64,000 bases of DNA from Lutibacter maritimus (GTDB lineage: Bacteria > Bacteroidota > Bacteroidia > Flavobacteriales > Flavobacteriaceae): NCBI RefSeq assembly GCF_900116115.1, contig NZ_FOZP01000001.1, positions 1 to 64,000 on the forward strand. The letters are read 5' to 3'. The translations under genes and the position numbers were made by a program. Under the pieces are notes generated by a model. It was not told where the DNA came from. It ran no database searches and was given only the letters and a program-made list of their open reading frames with translations. Below are positions 55,534-63,785 of the stretch, piece after piece. The first letter of the stretch is position 1, and each line of letters begins with the position of its first letter.

Positions 55534-56340
55534 ATGAAAAAACTTTTACTATTATTTGTTGTAGTTACTTTTTTTAACTGTAGTTTTAAAAAGGAACAAA
55601 ACCTTAAAGTTGAAAATAACCCAACAGACAAAATTAGTGTGCTTAATTTTGCCACGGTACATTTATCATATACATCAGATGCAAAAAGTGCAAATAGAAA
55701 TTTAGATGATAAGCATGTGAAAGATGCTATAAATAAAATAGTTACTTGTTTAGTTAACTACAAACCCACTATTATTTGTATAGAAATGCAGCCTGATAAC
55801 AATGAATTTGTTAATGAAACCTATCAAAAATATATTATAAATCAATCTAATAGATTAAATTATTCTGATGAAATTAACTCAATTGGTTTAGAAACAGGAA
55901 GGTTAAGCGGTGTTCATAAAATTTATGGAATTGATAGTCAAATAGGTTTTGATTACCCAAGTTTAATTGCAATTGCCAATAAAAAAAAGTCCGATAGTTT
56001 ATTTGTTGAAAAAATAATGAAATCTTATGATTCAGTAAATAGTTTACCAATATTTGAACAATTTATAAAAATAAATTCATCAGCTTATAAAAACGAAACG
56101 TTTAATTTTTATAATTTTTTAGCTACAATGCACAGTGAAAATAATTTTGAAGGTGCTGATATTATTGCTGATTTTTATAAAAGAAATTTAAGAATGTATG
56201 CTAACTTTTGTGATATTCCTTTGCAAAAAAACGACAGAGTTTTAATTATTTTGGGTGCCACTCATACAGCTTATTTTGATATTTTTTTAGAAAATAATCC
56301 AAAATATAAATTAGAAAATACTGCTGATTATTTAAAATAA
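55534..56340 (+). CDS. DUF5694-like protein, probable lipoprotein
   Basis: The 268-residue precursor has a hydrophobic N-terminus ending in Cys16 (FFNCSF), consistent with a lipoprotein. The body shows VLNFATVHLSY (36-46), PTIICIEMQPDNN (about 79-91) and a C-terminal RVLIILGATHTAYFD (about 239-253). This pattern of an early His, a central Glu and a late GxxH fits DUF5694 and the TIKI/TraB-like fold, some members of which are metal-dependent hydrolases. The assignment rests on motif spacing and is uncertain. Cotranscribed with the TlpA-like gene. Confidence 0.65.
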   Translation: MKKLLLLFVVVTFFNCSFKKEQNLKVENNPTDKISVLNFATVHLSYTSDAKSANRNLDDKHVKDAINKIVTCLVNYKPTIICIEMQPDNNEFVNETYQKYIINQSNRLNYSDEINSIGLETGRLSGVHKIYGIDSQIGFDYPSLIAIANKKKSDSLFVEKIMKSYDSVNSLPIFEQFIKINSSAYKNETFNFYNFLATMHSENNFEGADIIADFYKRNLRMYANFCDIPLQKNDRVLIILGATHTAYFDIFLENNPKYKLENTADYLK

Positions 56341-56688
56341 AACGAATTTTTAACGCTTTAAAAGATAAATATTAAAAGCTTTTTATAAAAATTTACTATT
56401 TGGTGATAAAAGAATATATATCAGCAAGTTTAGTTCGTATTTTTTTGTTAAATTTAATATGAATTTAACCTCATTTTTGTTTCGCCCTTATTTTCTGTTT
56501 TAACTAAAAAATTTAAAAAGTTTCACCCAATCATTTTATACAATTATAAATTTGATAAAGGTTTTAAGGGGCTAAACACCCAACGTCGAAAATGTGAAAG
56601 CGAAATTCGACACCAATGAAATGAGTAGCCGAGAAAAAGCTGAAAATCGATAGAGTAGGCATTTAATTAACGCATTAATTTTTAGACA
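56341..56688. other. 348-base intergenic region with a GC-richer block
   Basis: The first 220 bases are very AT-rich and show nothing I can name. From about 56561 to 56662 base composition shifts clearly toward G and C. That block includes ACCCAAC (56578-56584) and a GTCGAA/TTCGAC inverted repeat (56585-56590 and 56606-56611). No RBS-linked reading frame longer than about 25 codons is present. It looks like a foreign or multi-copy intergenic element; see findings. Confidence 0.5.
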
Positions 56689-57723
56689 ATGAAAAAGCAT
56701 CTAATTATTTTGCTAGTTACATTTTTTGTTAGTTTTAGTGGGTTTTCACAAAATGTTTCTGGCGTTTATAAAACAGACTACAGAGAAATGACACTTCAGC
56801 AAAATGGCACTAAAGTTACAGGTACTTACGAAAGTGGTAATGGAAAGATTGACGCAATTTTAAATGGGAATAAGCTTGTAGGTACGTGGAGAAATAGTGG
56901 AAGTAATAAAAGTGGAAATTTTGAATTTATTTTTAATTCAGATTGTTCATCTTTTACTGGTAAATATGGATATAACAGCAGTTCACCAACTAAAAAATGG
57001 AATGGAACTAAAATTAAATCTTCTAACACAAAAGTTGTATCCATTAAAGAAGACGCACCTATATTGCACAACGTTGCAGGCGTTTATAAAACAGATTATA
57101 AAGAAATGACGCTTCAACAAAAAGGGTTTAAAGTTACGGGAACTTACGAAAGTGGTAATGGAAAGATTGACGCAACTTTAAATGGAAATAAACTTATAGG
57201 AACTTGGAGTAATAGTGGAAGTAATAAAAGTGGAAAATTCGAATTTATTTTTAATTCAGACTTTTCATCTTTTATAGGTAAATATGGATATAATAGCAGT
57301 TTGCCGACTAAAAAATGGAATGGAACAAAAATTAGCTCTGCAAGTTCAACTATAAAATTACCTACAAAACAAGAAACACTACCAATTAATATTTATGGAA
57401 GTTGGGCGCATCGGGGAGCAAGAGATCAAGATGACCGCTTAAATATTTGGCAAGAGGGAAATAGGTTTGTTATTATTATTTCTTGGATTGATATTAACAC
57501 AAAAATTTGGAAATCATATAAAGGTGAAGGAGAATTTGAAGGTAGACAAATGAATTTTAAAGTGTTTCCATCAGTAATTAATGGTAAAACTATAGATCAA
57601 GGGTATATGTATCATTACACAATTTCACCTGATAATAATGTAATTACAGGATATTATACAAAAAATGGGATAAGAAACCCTGATGCAAATTGGTATTACC
57701 AACGTGTAATAGAAAATTTATGA
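56689..57723 (+). CDS. Exported protein with a tandemly duplicated 88-residue domain
   Basis: Family not recognised. The 344-residue precursor has a signal peptide (1-20, ending GFSQ). Residues 22-109 and 128-215 are two copies of a beta-rich domain (VYKTDY...GTYESGNGKIDA...GTW...KSG.FEFIFNSD) that differ at only 11 of 88 positions. A third, different domain (about 233-344, starting IYGSWAHRGARDQDD) has aromatic-rich strands. The high similarity implies a recent duplication. The repeats resemble lipocalin-like or DUF-type small-molecule binders, but no function can be stated. Confidence 0.75.
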   Translation: MKKHLIILLVTFFVSFSGFSQNVSGVYKTDYREMTLQQNGTKVTGTYESGNGKIDAILNGNKLVGTWRNSGSNKSGNFEFIFNSDCSSFTGKYGYNSSSPTKKWNGTKIKSSNTKVVSIKEDAPILHNVAGVYKTDYKEMTLQQKGFKVTGTYESGNGKIDATLNGNKLIGTWSNSGSNKSGKFEFIFNSDFSSFIGKYGYNSSLPTKKWNGTKISSASSTIKLPTKQETLPINIYGSWAHRGARDQDDRLNIWQEGNRFVIIISWIDINTKIWKSYKGEGEFEGRQMNFKVFPSVINGKTIDQGYMYHYTISPDNNVITGYYTKNGIRNPDANWYYQRVIENL

Positions 57724-57733
57724 AATTAAAAAA

Positions 57734-58822
57734 ATGAAAATATTTGGTATAATTTTTATAGAAATACATGCAATAATTCATTTAATAGGCTTTTTAAAAG
57801 CCTTTAAAATTATAGAATTCAATTCTTTAAATCTTTCAATTTCTAAAACCTACGGAATTCTTTGGCTTTTAGCAGCTGTAATGTTTACAATAACCACCTT
57901 TTTGTTGATATTTAAAAACAATTATTGGTGGTTATTTGGAATGTTTGCTGTTTTAATTTCTCAAATTGTGATAGTTGTATTTTGGAACGAAGCTAAATAT
58001 GGAACTATTATAAATTTAATTATGTTACTTGTTTGTATGTTTGCTTATGGGAATTTTAGCTTTGCTAACCAAGTAAATACCGAAGTTTCCCAAATGCTAT
58101 CTAAAGTTGAAACAAATCAAAAGACATCAACAATAATAAATACAATAGATAATTTACCAATTCCTGTTCAAAAATGGTTAAAAAATTGTGGTATAAAAAA
58201 TAACTTAAAAATTAAAAATGTTTATTTAAAACAAGAAGTTTTAATGAAACTAAAACCACAACAAAAAAAATGGTACAAAGCTATTGCGCAACAATATTTT
58301 ATAACTCAACCCGCTGCTTTTAATTGGATGGTTACTATGGATTTAAATCCAATAATTAATTTAGTTGGAAGAGATAAATTAGCAAATGGAAAGGGTGAAA
58401 TGCTTATAAAAGTAGGCGCAATTTTACCAATTGTGAACGAAAAAAATAATAGTAAAATAAATCAGGCAACGCTTCAAAGATATTTGGCTGAAATTGTTTG
58501 GTTTCCTACGTCCGCTTTAAGTTCTAATATTTATTGGGAATTTGTAAATGATAATTGTGCAAAAGCAACTATTTTGGTTAATGAAATTTTAACATCAGGA
58601 TATTTTTACTTTAATAATGAAGGAGAATTTATAAAATTTTCTGCGATGAGGTATAAGGATGTGAATGATGATAAACCAAAAGAATGGATTGTTGAAGTAG
58701 TTGAAAGTAAAGTCTTAAATACGATTAAAATACCTGTAAAATTAAAAGCAACTTGGAAATTAGATGAAGAATATTTTACATGGCTTCAACTAAAAATTAC
58801 TGAAATTTATTACAATATTTAG
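57734..58822 (+). CDS. DUF6544-like protein with N-terminal membrane domain
   Basis: The 362-residue protein has four hydrophobic helices in the first 115 residues (MKIFGIIFIEIHAIIHLIG onward), then a soluble domain. The latter shows LPIPVQKWLKNCGI (about 142-155), FNWMVTMDLNPIIN, VGRDKLANGKGEM (about 212-224), LQRYLAEIVWFP and a C-terminal W-rich strand region. This motif series matches DUF6544-type proteins. It starts 10 bases after the duplicated-domain gene, in the same block. Function is unknown. Confidence 0.7.
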   Translation: MKIFGIIFIEIHAIIHLIGFLKAFKIIEFNSLNLSISKTYGILWLLAAVMFTITTFLLIFKNNYWWLFGMFAVLISQIVIVVFWNEAKYGTIINLIMLLVCMFAYGNFSFANQVNTEVSQMLSKVETNQKTSTIINTIDNLPIPVQKWLKNCGIKNNLKIKNVYLKQEVLMKLKPQQKKWYKAIAQQYFITQPAAFNWMVTMDLNPIINLVGRDKLANGKGEMLIKVGAILPIVNEKNNSKINQATLQRYLAEIVWFPTSALSSNIYWEFVNDNCAKATILVNEILTSGYFYFNNEGEFIKFSAMRYKDVNDDKPKEWIVEVVESKVLNTIKIPVKLKATWKLDEEYFTWLQLKITEIYYNI

Positions 58823-58911
58823 TGAAGCTTAGTATGGCTGATATTTATAAAAGTATTAATTTTAACAACCTTAATTTTAGTAATTTTAATTATATAAAGG
58901 CGTCAATACAA

Positions 58912-59814
58912 ATGAAATATTTTCCATCATTCTTTTTAGTATTATTAATTTTTCCATTATTTTTATTGAGTCAGCAAAAAGAAATTATAAGAGTTTTTTA
59001 TTTAGGTGGGCAGTCTAATATGGAAGGTTATGGTTATAACAAAGATTTGCCAAAGGACTTGAATAAGCAATTTAAAAATGTTTTTATTTATGAAGGAAAT
59101 CCTACAGGAGATAACAATAAAAACGGAGGTTTAGGAAAATGGGAAGTATTAAAACCAGGTCATTGCGTTGGCTTTTCTTCTGATGGAATAAAAAACCAGT
59201 ATTCTGAAAGATTCGGAATAGAATTGTCATTTGCAAAAAAGTTACAAGAATTATATCCGAAAGATAAAATTGCATTTATAAAATATGCCAAAGGAGGTTC
59301 ATCTATAGATAGTATAGCTGCTAGACAATTTGGTTGTTGGGAACTAGATTTTAAAGGAATTAATCAATACGATCATTTTTTAACAACGCTTAACGGAGCT
59401 TTAAATACTAATGATATTGATGGAAATGGAAAACCAGATATTCTAATTCCATCTGGAATTATTTGGATGCAAGGTGAAAGTGATGCCGATTTTACTGAAG
59501 AAGTTGCAAATAAATACTATTCCAACTTAAAAAGATTAATGGATTTAATAAGAGCCAGTTTACGAGTAGATGATTTGCCAGTTGTAATTGGTAAAATTTC
59601 AGATTCATGCAATGATGCTGATGGTAAAGTTTGGGATTACGGTGAATTGGTACAATATGCACAAGAAAAGTTTGTAAAAACTGATGAAAATGCAGCTATT
59701 GTTAGAAATACACGATATTATAAATATTCAGATCGTTGGCATTACAACAGTAAAGGTTATATTGATTTGGGCGAAAAATTTGCTGAAGCTATTTATAAAT
59801 TAAACAATAAGTAA
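58912..59814 (+). CDS. SASA-domain carbohydrate esterase (sialate O-acetylesterase-like), exported
   Basis: Probably removes acetyl groups from a polysaccharide or sialic acid. The start at 58912 gives a 300-residue precursor with a clean signal peptide (MKYFPSFFLVLLIFPLF...SQQ); an in-frame GTG at 58822 would add 30 unrelated residues. The SGNH-type motifs are LGGQSNMEGYG with the nucleophile Ser, WMQGESDAD, and DRWHYNSKGY with the Asp-x-x-His pair. It is the last gene of the accessory block and meets ruvX tail to tail. Confidence 0.85.
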   Translation: MKYFPSFFLVLLIFPLFLLSQQKEIIRVFYLGGQSNMEGYGYNKDLPKDLNKQFKNVFIYEGNPTGDNNKNGGLGKWEVLKPGHCVGFSSDGIKNQYSERFGIELSFAKKLQELYPKDKIAFIKYAKGGSSIDSIAARQFGCWELDFKGINQYDHFLTTLNGALNTNDIDGNGKPDILIPSGIIWMQGESDADFTEEVANKYYSNLKRLMDLIRASLRVDDLPVVIGKISDSCNDADGKVWDYGELVQYAQEKFVKTDENAAIVRNTRYYKYSDRWHYNSKGYIDLGEKFAEAIYKLNNK

Positions 59815-59820
59815 AGTTTT

Positions 59821-60231
59821 TTATTGTTTGTGTAAATACGATTGTAAAATTAATGTTGCACTAATTTCATCAACCAACGCTTTATTTTGGCGATGTTTCT
59901 TTTTTAAACCACTATCAATCATACTTTGAAATGCCATTTTTGAAGTAAATCGCTCATCAATTCTTTTAATAGCAATTTTAGGGAAAGTAGTACTTAATTT
60001 TTCAACAAAAACTTTAATAAGATGTTCACTTTCACTAGCTGTATTATTCATTTGTTTAGGTTCGCCAACAATAAATAATTCAACAGTTTCATTTTTTAAA
60101 TACTCGGTTAAAAATGAAAATATTTTTTTAGTATCAACAGTAGTTAATCCAGAAGCAATAATCTGAAATTCATCAGTTACCGCAATTCCAGTTCTTTTTT
60201 CACCATAATCAAAAGCTAAAATACGAGCCAA
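59821..60231 (-). CDS. ruvX: Putative Holliday junction resolvase RuvX/YqgF (TTG start)
   Basis: RNase H-like nuclease implicated in Holliday junction or rRNA 5'-end processing. I start it at the TTG at 60231, reading MARILAFDYGEKRTGIAV, which gives the family's usual 136 residues. An upstream ATG frame to 60315 adds 28 unconserved residues and would start ahead of the -7 element at 60259-60266. Acidic motifs are AFDYG (first Asp), VGEPKQMN, DERFTS and a C-terminal VDEISA. In relatives it precedes def; here they are 7.7 kb apart. Confidence 0.88.
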   Translation of the reverse strand: MARILAFDYGEKRTGIAVTDEFQIIASGLTTVDTKKIFSFLTEYLKNETVELFIVGEPKQMNNTASESEHLIKVFVEKLSTTFPKIAIKRIDERFTSKMAFQSMIDSGLKKKHRQNKALVDEISATLILQSYLHKQ

Positions 60232-60258
60232 AATATTAACAGAATTTTTAAAGTTGTG

Positions 60259-60266
60259 CAAATTTA
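60259..60266 (-). promoter_or_regulatory. ruvX promoter -7 element
   Basis: TAAATTTG on the minus strand (60266-60259), 28 bases before the TTG start at 60231. It supports the shorter ruvX start, since a transcript from here could not encode the longer one. Confidence 0.45.
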
Positions 60267-60299
60267 GGTATTTAGAATTAGAAAATCTTTTATAAATTT

Positions 60300-60307
60300 T
60301 ATATTTG
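60300..60307 (+). promoter_or_regulatory. dapD promoter -7 element
   Basis: TATATTTG on the plus strand, 22 bases before the dapD ATG at 60330. No clear -33 TTG. It lies 33 bases from the divergent ruvX element. Confidence 0.45.
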
Positions 60308-60329
60308 TAATTCATAGAATATTAAATGA

Positions 60330-61145
60330 ATGGAAGCACTAAGAAAAATTATTGAAAACGCCTGGGAAAACAGAGAATTATTAAAAGATACAGCAACTCA
60401 AAGCGCTATACGTGAAGTAGTAAATTTATTAGATGGAGGAACTTTACGTGTTGCCGAACCTATTGAAAATGGTTGGCAAGTAAATGAATGGGTTAAAAAA
60501 GCAGTTGTTTTATATTTCCCAATTCAACAAATGGAAACCATTGAAGTTGGAATTTTTGAATATCATGATAAAATTCCTTTGAAAAAAGGGTATAAAGAAA
60601 AAGGAGTTCGTGTAGTTCCTCACGCGGTTGCTCGTCACGGATCATATATTTCAGCCGGAACTATTTTAATGCCAAGTTATGTTAATATTGGAGCTTATGT
60701 TGATGAAGGCACCATGGTAGATACTTGGGCAACTGTAGGTAGTTGTGCTCAAATTGGTAAAAATGTACACTTAAGCGGTGGTGTTGGAATTGGTGGTGTT
60801 TTAGAACCATTACAAGCTGCACCAGTAATTATTGAAGACAATGTTTTTGTAGGTTCACGTTGTATTGTAGTAGAAGGAGTTCGTGTTGAAAAGGAAGCTG
60901 TTTTAGGTGCAAATGTGGTTTTAACAATGAGCACTAAAATTATTGATGTAACAGGTGATTCTCCAGTAGAATATAAAGGTGTTGTACCAGCACGTTCTGT
61001 AGTAATTCCAGGAAGTTATAAAAAAGTATTTCCAGCAGGAGAATTTTATGTGCCTTGTGCTATGATAATTGGTAAACGTAAAGAAAGTACTGATAAAAAA
61101 ACATCGTTAAACGATGCACTTAGAGAAAATAGTGTAGCTGTATAA
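60330..61145 (+). CDS. dapD: 2,3,4,5-tetrahydropyridine-2,6-dicarboxylate N-succinyltransferase
   Basis: Succinylates tetrahydrodipicolinate in the lysine/diaminopimelate pathway. The 271-residue protein has an N-terminal helical domain and a left-handed beta-helix of hexapeptide repeats (for example VNIGAYVDEGTMVDTWA, GKNVHLSGGVGIGGVLEPL). The LEPLQAAPVIIEDN segment is diagnostic for DapD. Length is standard. It is divergent from ruvX and has its own terminator. Confidence 0.97.
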   Translation: MEALRKIIENAWENRELLKDTATQSAIREVVNLLDGGTLRVAEPIENGWQVNEWVKKAVVLYFPIQQMETIEVGIFEYHDKIPLKKGYKEKGVRVVPHAVARHGSYISAGTILMPSYVNIGAYVDEGTMVDTWATVGSCAQIGKNVHLSGGVGIGGVLEPLQAAPVIIEDNVFVGSRCIVVEGVRVEKEAVLGANVVLTMSTKIIDVTGDSPVEYKGVVPARSVVIPGSYKKVFPAGEFYVPCAMIIGKRKESTDKKTSLNDALRENSVAV

Positions 61146-61170
61146 CTAAATTTAAATAAAATTTTTAAAA

Positions 61171-61198
61171 AGCATCACAAAATTGTGATGCTTTTTTT
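61171..61198 (+). terminator. dapD terminator
   Basis: AGCATCACAA / TTGTGATGCT, a 10-bp perfect stem, is followed by seven T, 25 bases after the dapD stop. Confidence 0.9.
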
Positions 61199-61245
61199 AT
61201 GTAACTTTTGAAGCATAAGGATGTTACCGCTATGTTAAAAAATAG

Positions 61246-61253
61246 TATTTTTG
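61246..61253 (+). promoter_or_regulatory. -7 element ahead of the CDP-glycerol transferase gene
   Basis: TATTTTTG, 19 bases before the ATG at 61273. No -33 TTG at the usual distance. Confidence 0.4.
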
Positions 61254-61272
61254 TGCATTATAAAAATTTTAC

Positions 61273-62325
61273 ATGAACTTTTTACTATATATTTCTTACG
61301 ATTATGGATTTCCAATTGTTCAGCCTTTGGAAGAAGAAATTTTAAAAAGAGGTCATACTGTAGCTTGGTTTTTAGAATTTGAAGAAAGTAAAAAGAAACT
61401 TAAATCAAATCAAAAAATATTAAATACAGTTGTTGAAGTTATTGCTTACAACCCAGATGCTGTTTTGGTGGCTAGTAATGAAGTACCACATTTTTTTCCA
61501 GGAATTAAAGTGCAATTATTTCACGGTTTTAGCGTAAATAAACGAAGTGAAAATAAAGGACATTTTAGAATTAGAGGTTTTTTTGATTTGTATTGCACAC
61601 AAGGTCCATCAACAACAAACAGATTTAAAGAGTTAGAAAAAAAACACAAACATTTTAAAGTTGTTGAAACAGGTTGGTCTAAAGTTGATATTTTGTTTCC
61701 AGTTAATGAAAATAATTCCAATCATACACCTACTATATTTTTTGCTTCTACTTTTACCGAAAGACTAAGTATTGCACATGATAATCAGGTTTTTAAGGAA
61801 TTAGTAAAATTAATTGAAAGTGAAAATTGGAATTGGATTATAAATTTACACCCAAAAATGAATTCTGAAATTGTTAAGAAGTTTCAGGAATTAGAAAAAT
61901 TTGAAAATGTTACTTATATTCCTTTTTTAGAAAATTTAGAACCGTTAAAAAGAGCAGATGTAATGTTAACAGACACATCTTCAATTATTACCGAGTTTAT
62001 TATTCAAAAAAAGCCTGTTATTACATTCAAAAACAATCAACCAAAAGAATGTTTTATAAATGTTTTAAATGTTGATGATCTTAAAAAAAGTATTGAATTT
62101 GCATTAACGTATCCAACAGAATTAATGCACAAAATAGCATCTTTTGTTAAAGAAGAACATCCATATGCTGATGGGAAATCTAGCAAAAGAGTTATAGATA
62201 CTGTTGAGGAGTTTGTTAATGAAAATCAAAAAAATCAACTAAAACCAAAACCATTTAATATCATTAGAAAATTAAAAATTAGAAAGAAGTTTGGATTTTT
62301 TAATTTTTTTAAAAATAGTTTATGA
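61273..62325 (+). CDS. CDP-glycerol glycerophosphotransferase family protein
   Basis: GT-B-like transferase related to teichoic-acid glycerophosphotransferases. The 350-residue protein has QLFHGFSVNKRSENKGHF (about 75-92) with the family's HG motif, FDLYCTQGP (97-106), and the C-terminal DVMLTDTSSIITEFI (about 231-245) active-site loop with conserved Asp and Ser residues. It lacks a signal peptide and is probably cytoplasmic or membrane-associated. Its stop overlaps the start of the TupA-like gene by 4 bases, so the two proteins are likely to act together. Confidence 0.83.
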   Translation: MNFLLYISYDYGFPIVQPLEEEILKRGHTVAWFLEFEESKKKLKSNQKILNTVVEVIAYNPDAVLVASNEVPHFFPGIKVQLFHGFSVNKRSENKGHFRIRGFFDLYCTQGPSTTNRFKELEKKHKHFKVVETGWSKVDILFPVNENNSNHTPTIFFASTFTERLSIAHDNQVFKELVKLIESENWNWIINLHPKMNSEIVKKFQELEKFENVTYIPFLENLEPLKRADVMLTDTSSIITEFIIQKKPVITFKNNQPKECFINVLNVDDLKKSIEFALTYPTELMHKIASFVKEEHPYADGKSSKRVIDTVEEFVNENQKNQLKPKPFNIIRKLKIRKKFGFFNFFKNSL

Positions 62326-63221
62326 TTAGAAAATTAATACTAAGAATTTTAAAAAATTTAAAGTTTATTCCCAATACATTACTTCTAAAAATTAGACATG
62401 AATATTATTGCGGAGAAAAACTTGATTTAAATAACCCCAAAACATTTAATGAAAAAATATGTTGGTTAAAATTGTTTTTTCATGTACCATTATTAACTCA
62501 ATTAGCCGATAAATACTTAGTAAGATCGTATGTTGAAGAAAAAATTGGAGCAGAATTTTTAAATAAACTTTATAAAGTATATTATAAAGTAGAAGACATT
62601 AATTTTGATGAATTACCAAATCAATTTGTTTTAAAAGGTGTTCATGGTAGTAGTTTAAATATTATTGTAAAAGATAAAAGTAAATTAGATATTGAAAAAG
62701 CTAAAAAAACCATGCAAAAATGGATGAAGCATTGTCAATATAAAAAAGTAGGTTTAGAATGGGCTTATAAAAATATTCAACCTAAAATTATTGCTGAAAA
62801 ATTTTTAAAAGAAGAAGGTAAAGAAGTTATAAATGATTATAAGTTTTTTTGTTTTAATGGCGAGCCTAAATTTTTACAAATAGATATTGAACGCGGTATT
62901 AAAGATTACAGATGTTTTTATAATTTAAACTGGGAAAAACTACCTTTTACTACCATAAAAAAGGTGTATTTTGAAGAAGAGGTTGAAAAACCTTCAAATT
63001 TTGATGAAATGAAAATTTTAGCTAAAAAATTAGCTGATAATTTACCTTTTGCGCGTGTAGATTTTTATTCTGTACAAGGAAAAACGTATTTTGGTGAAAT
63101 AACCTTTTATCCAGGTGATGGTAAAGAAGAATTTACACCATTTGAATACAATTGTAGTATTGGAGATTATTTAAAGCTACCAGAAATACCTAAACAACAA
63201 CAAATAATTACTGTTTTTTAA
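62322..63221 (+). CDS. TupA-like ATP-grasp protein
   Basis: The 299-residue protein resembles the TupA-like ATP-grasp family linked to cell-surface polymer synthesis. It has the N-terminal NNPKTFNEKICWLKL (about 37-51), DKYLVRSYVEEKIG (64-77), VLKGVHGSS (about 106-114), and a C-terminal FARVDFYSVQGKTYFGEITFYPG in two parts (about 245-267) with metal-binding Asp/Glu. It is coupled by a 4-base overlap to the CDP-glycerol transferase-like gene and abuts the Sua5 gene. Likely role: attaching an amino acid or glycosyl-type substituent to an envelope polymer (inferred). Confidence 0.8.
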   Translation: MIRKLILRILKNLKFIPNTLLLKIRHEYYCGEKLDLNNPKTFNEKICWLKLFFHVPLLTQLADKYLVRSYVEEKIGAEFLNKLYKVYYKVEDINFDELPNQFVLKGVHGSSLNIIVKDKSKLDIEKAKKTMQKWMKHCQYKKVGLEWAYKNIQPKIIAEKFLKEEGKEVINDYKFFCFNGEPKFLQIDIERGIKDYRCFYNLNWEKLPFTTIKKVYFEEEVEKPSNFDEMKILAKKLADNLPFARVDFYSVQGKTYFGEITFYPGDGKEEFTPFEYNCSIGDYLKLPEIPKQQQIITVF

Positions 63222-63782
63222 ATGAAACAAGAAATAGAAAAAAGTTTAAAAATACTTCAAAAAAAAGAAATTTTATTATACCCAACGGATACAGTTTGGG
63301 GAATTGGTTGTGACGCAACTTCAGAAGCAGCAGTTTCAAAAATATATACAATAAAACAACGAGCAGAAAGTAAAAGCCTTATTATTTTGGTTGATGAAAT
63401 TGAAATGCTACAGCAATATATTCCAACAATTTCTAAAGAAATAATAGCGTTATTATCCAAAACTACCAATCCAACAACTATTATTTATAATAATCCTATA
63501 GGTTTAGCAAAAAATGTGGTTGCGCAAGATAATACTGTTGCCATTAGAATTGTTCAAAATGATTTTTGTAAACAACTTATTGCAGCCTTTGGAAAACCAA
63601 TAGTATCAACTTCGGCAAATATTAGTGGCAACGAAACACCTAAAAGTTTTAAAGAAATAGCATCACCAATTTTGGAGAGCGTAGACTATGTTGTAAATTT
63701 GCACCGCGAAGAGCGAAATGAAAAATCATCTACCATACTTAAAGTAGCTGAAAATGGTGAAATTATAGTACTTCGCGCATAA
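63222..63782 (+). CDS. L-threonylcarbamoyladenylate synthase (Sua5/YciO/YrdC family)
   Basis: Makes threonylcarbamoyl-AMP for the t6A modification at position 37 of ANN-decoding tRNAs. The 186-residue protein has the YrdC domain motifs LLYPTDTVWGIGCDA (18-32), KQRAESKSLIIL (45-56) and STSANISGNETP (about 130-141). It is a single-domain (YrdC-type) form without the Sua5 C-terminal domain. It starts on the base after the TupA-like stop and is followed 3 bases later by the CCA-adding enzyme gene, so both tRNA genes are cotranscribed. Confidence 0.92.
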   Translation: MKQEIEKSLKILQKKEILLYPTDTVWGIGCDATSEAAVSKIYTIKQRAESKSLIILVDEIEMLQQYIPTISKEIIALLSKTTNPTTIIYNNPIGLAKNVVAQDNTVAIRIVQNDFCKQLIAAFGKPIVSTSANISGNETPKSFKEIASPILESVDYVVNLHREERNEKSSTILKVAENGEIIVLRA

Positions 63783-63785
63783 TTT

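Noticed and set aside
56561-56662. Integron attC site
   Set aside because: ACCCAAC fits the RYYYAAC core, but no matching GTTGGGT lies downstream and no integrase gene is present in the window. Kept only as an unexplained block.
52221-59814. Prophage or integrative element
   Set aside because: No integrase, phage structural, mobilisation or conjugation gene is present, and no flanking tRNA. Only an insertion of unknown mechanism is supported.
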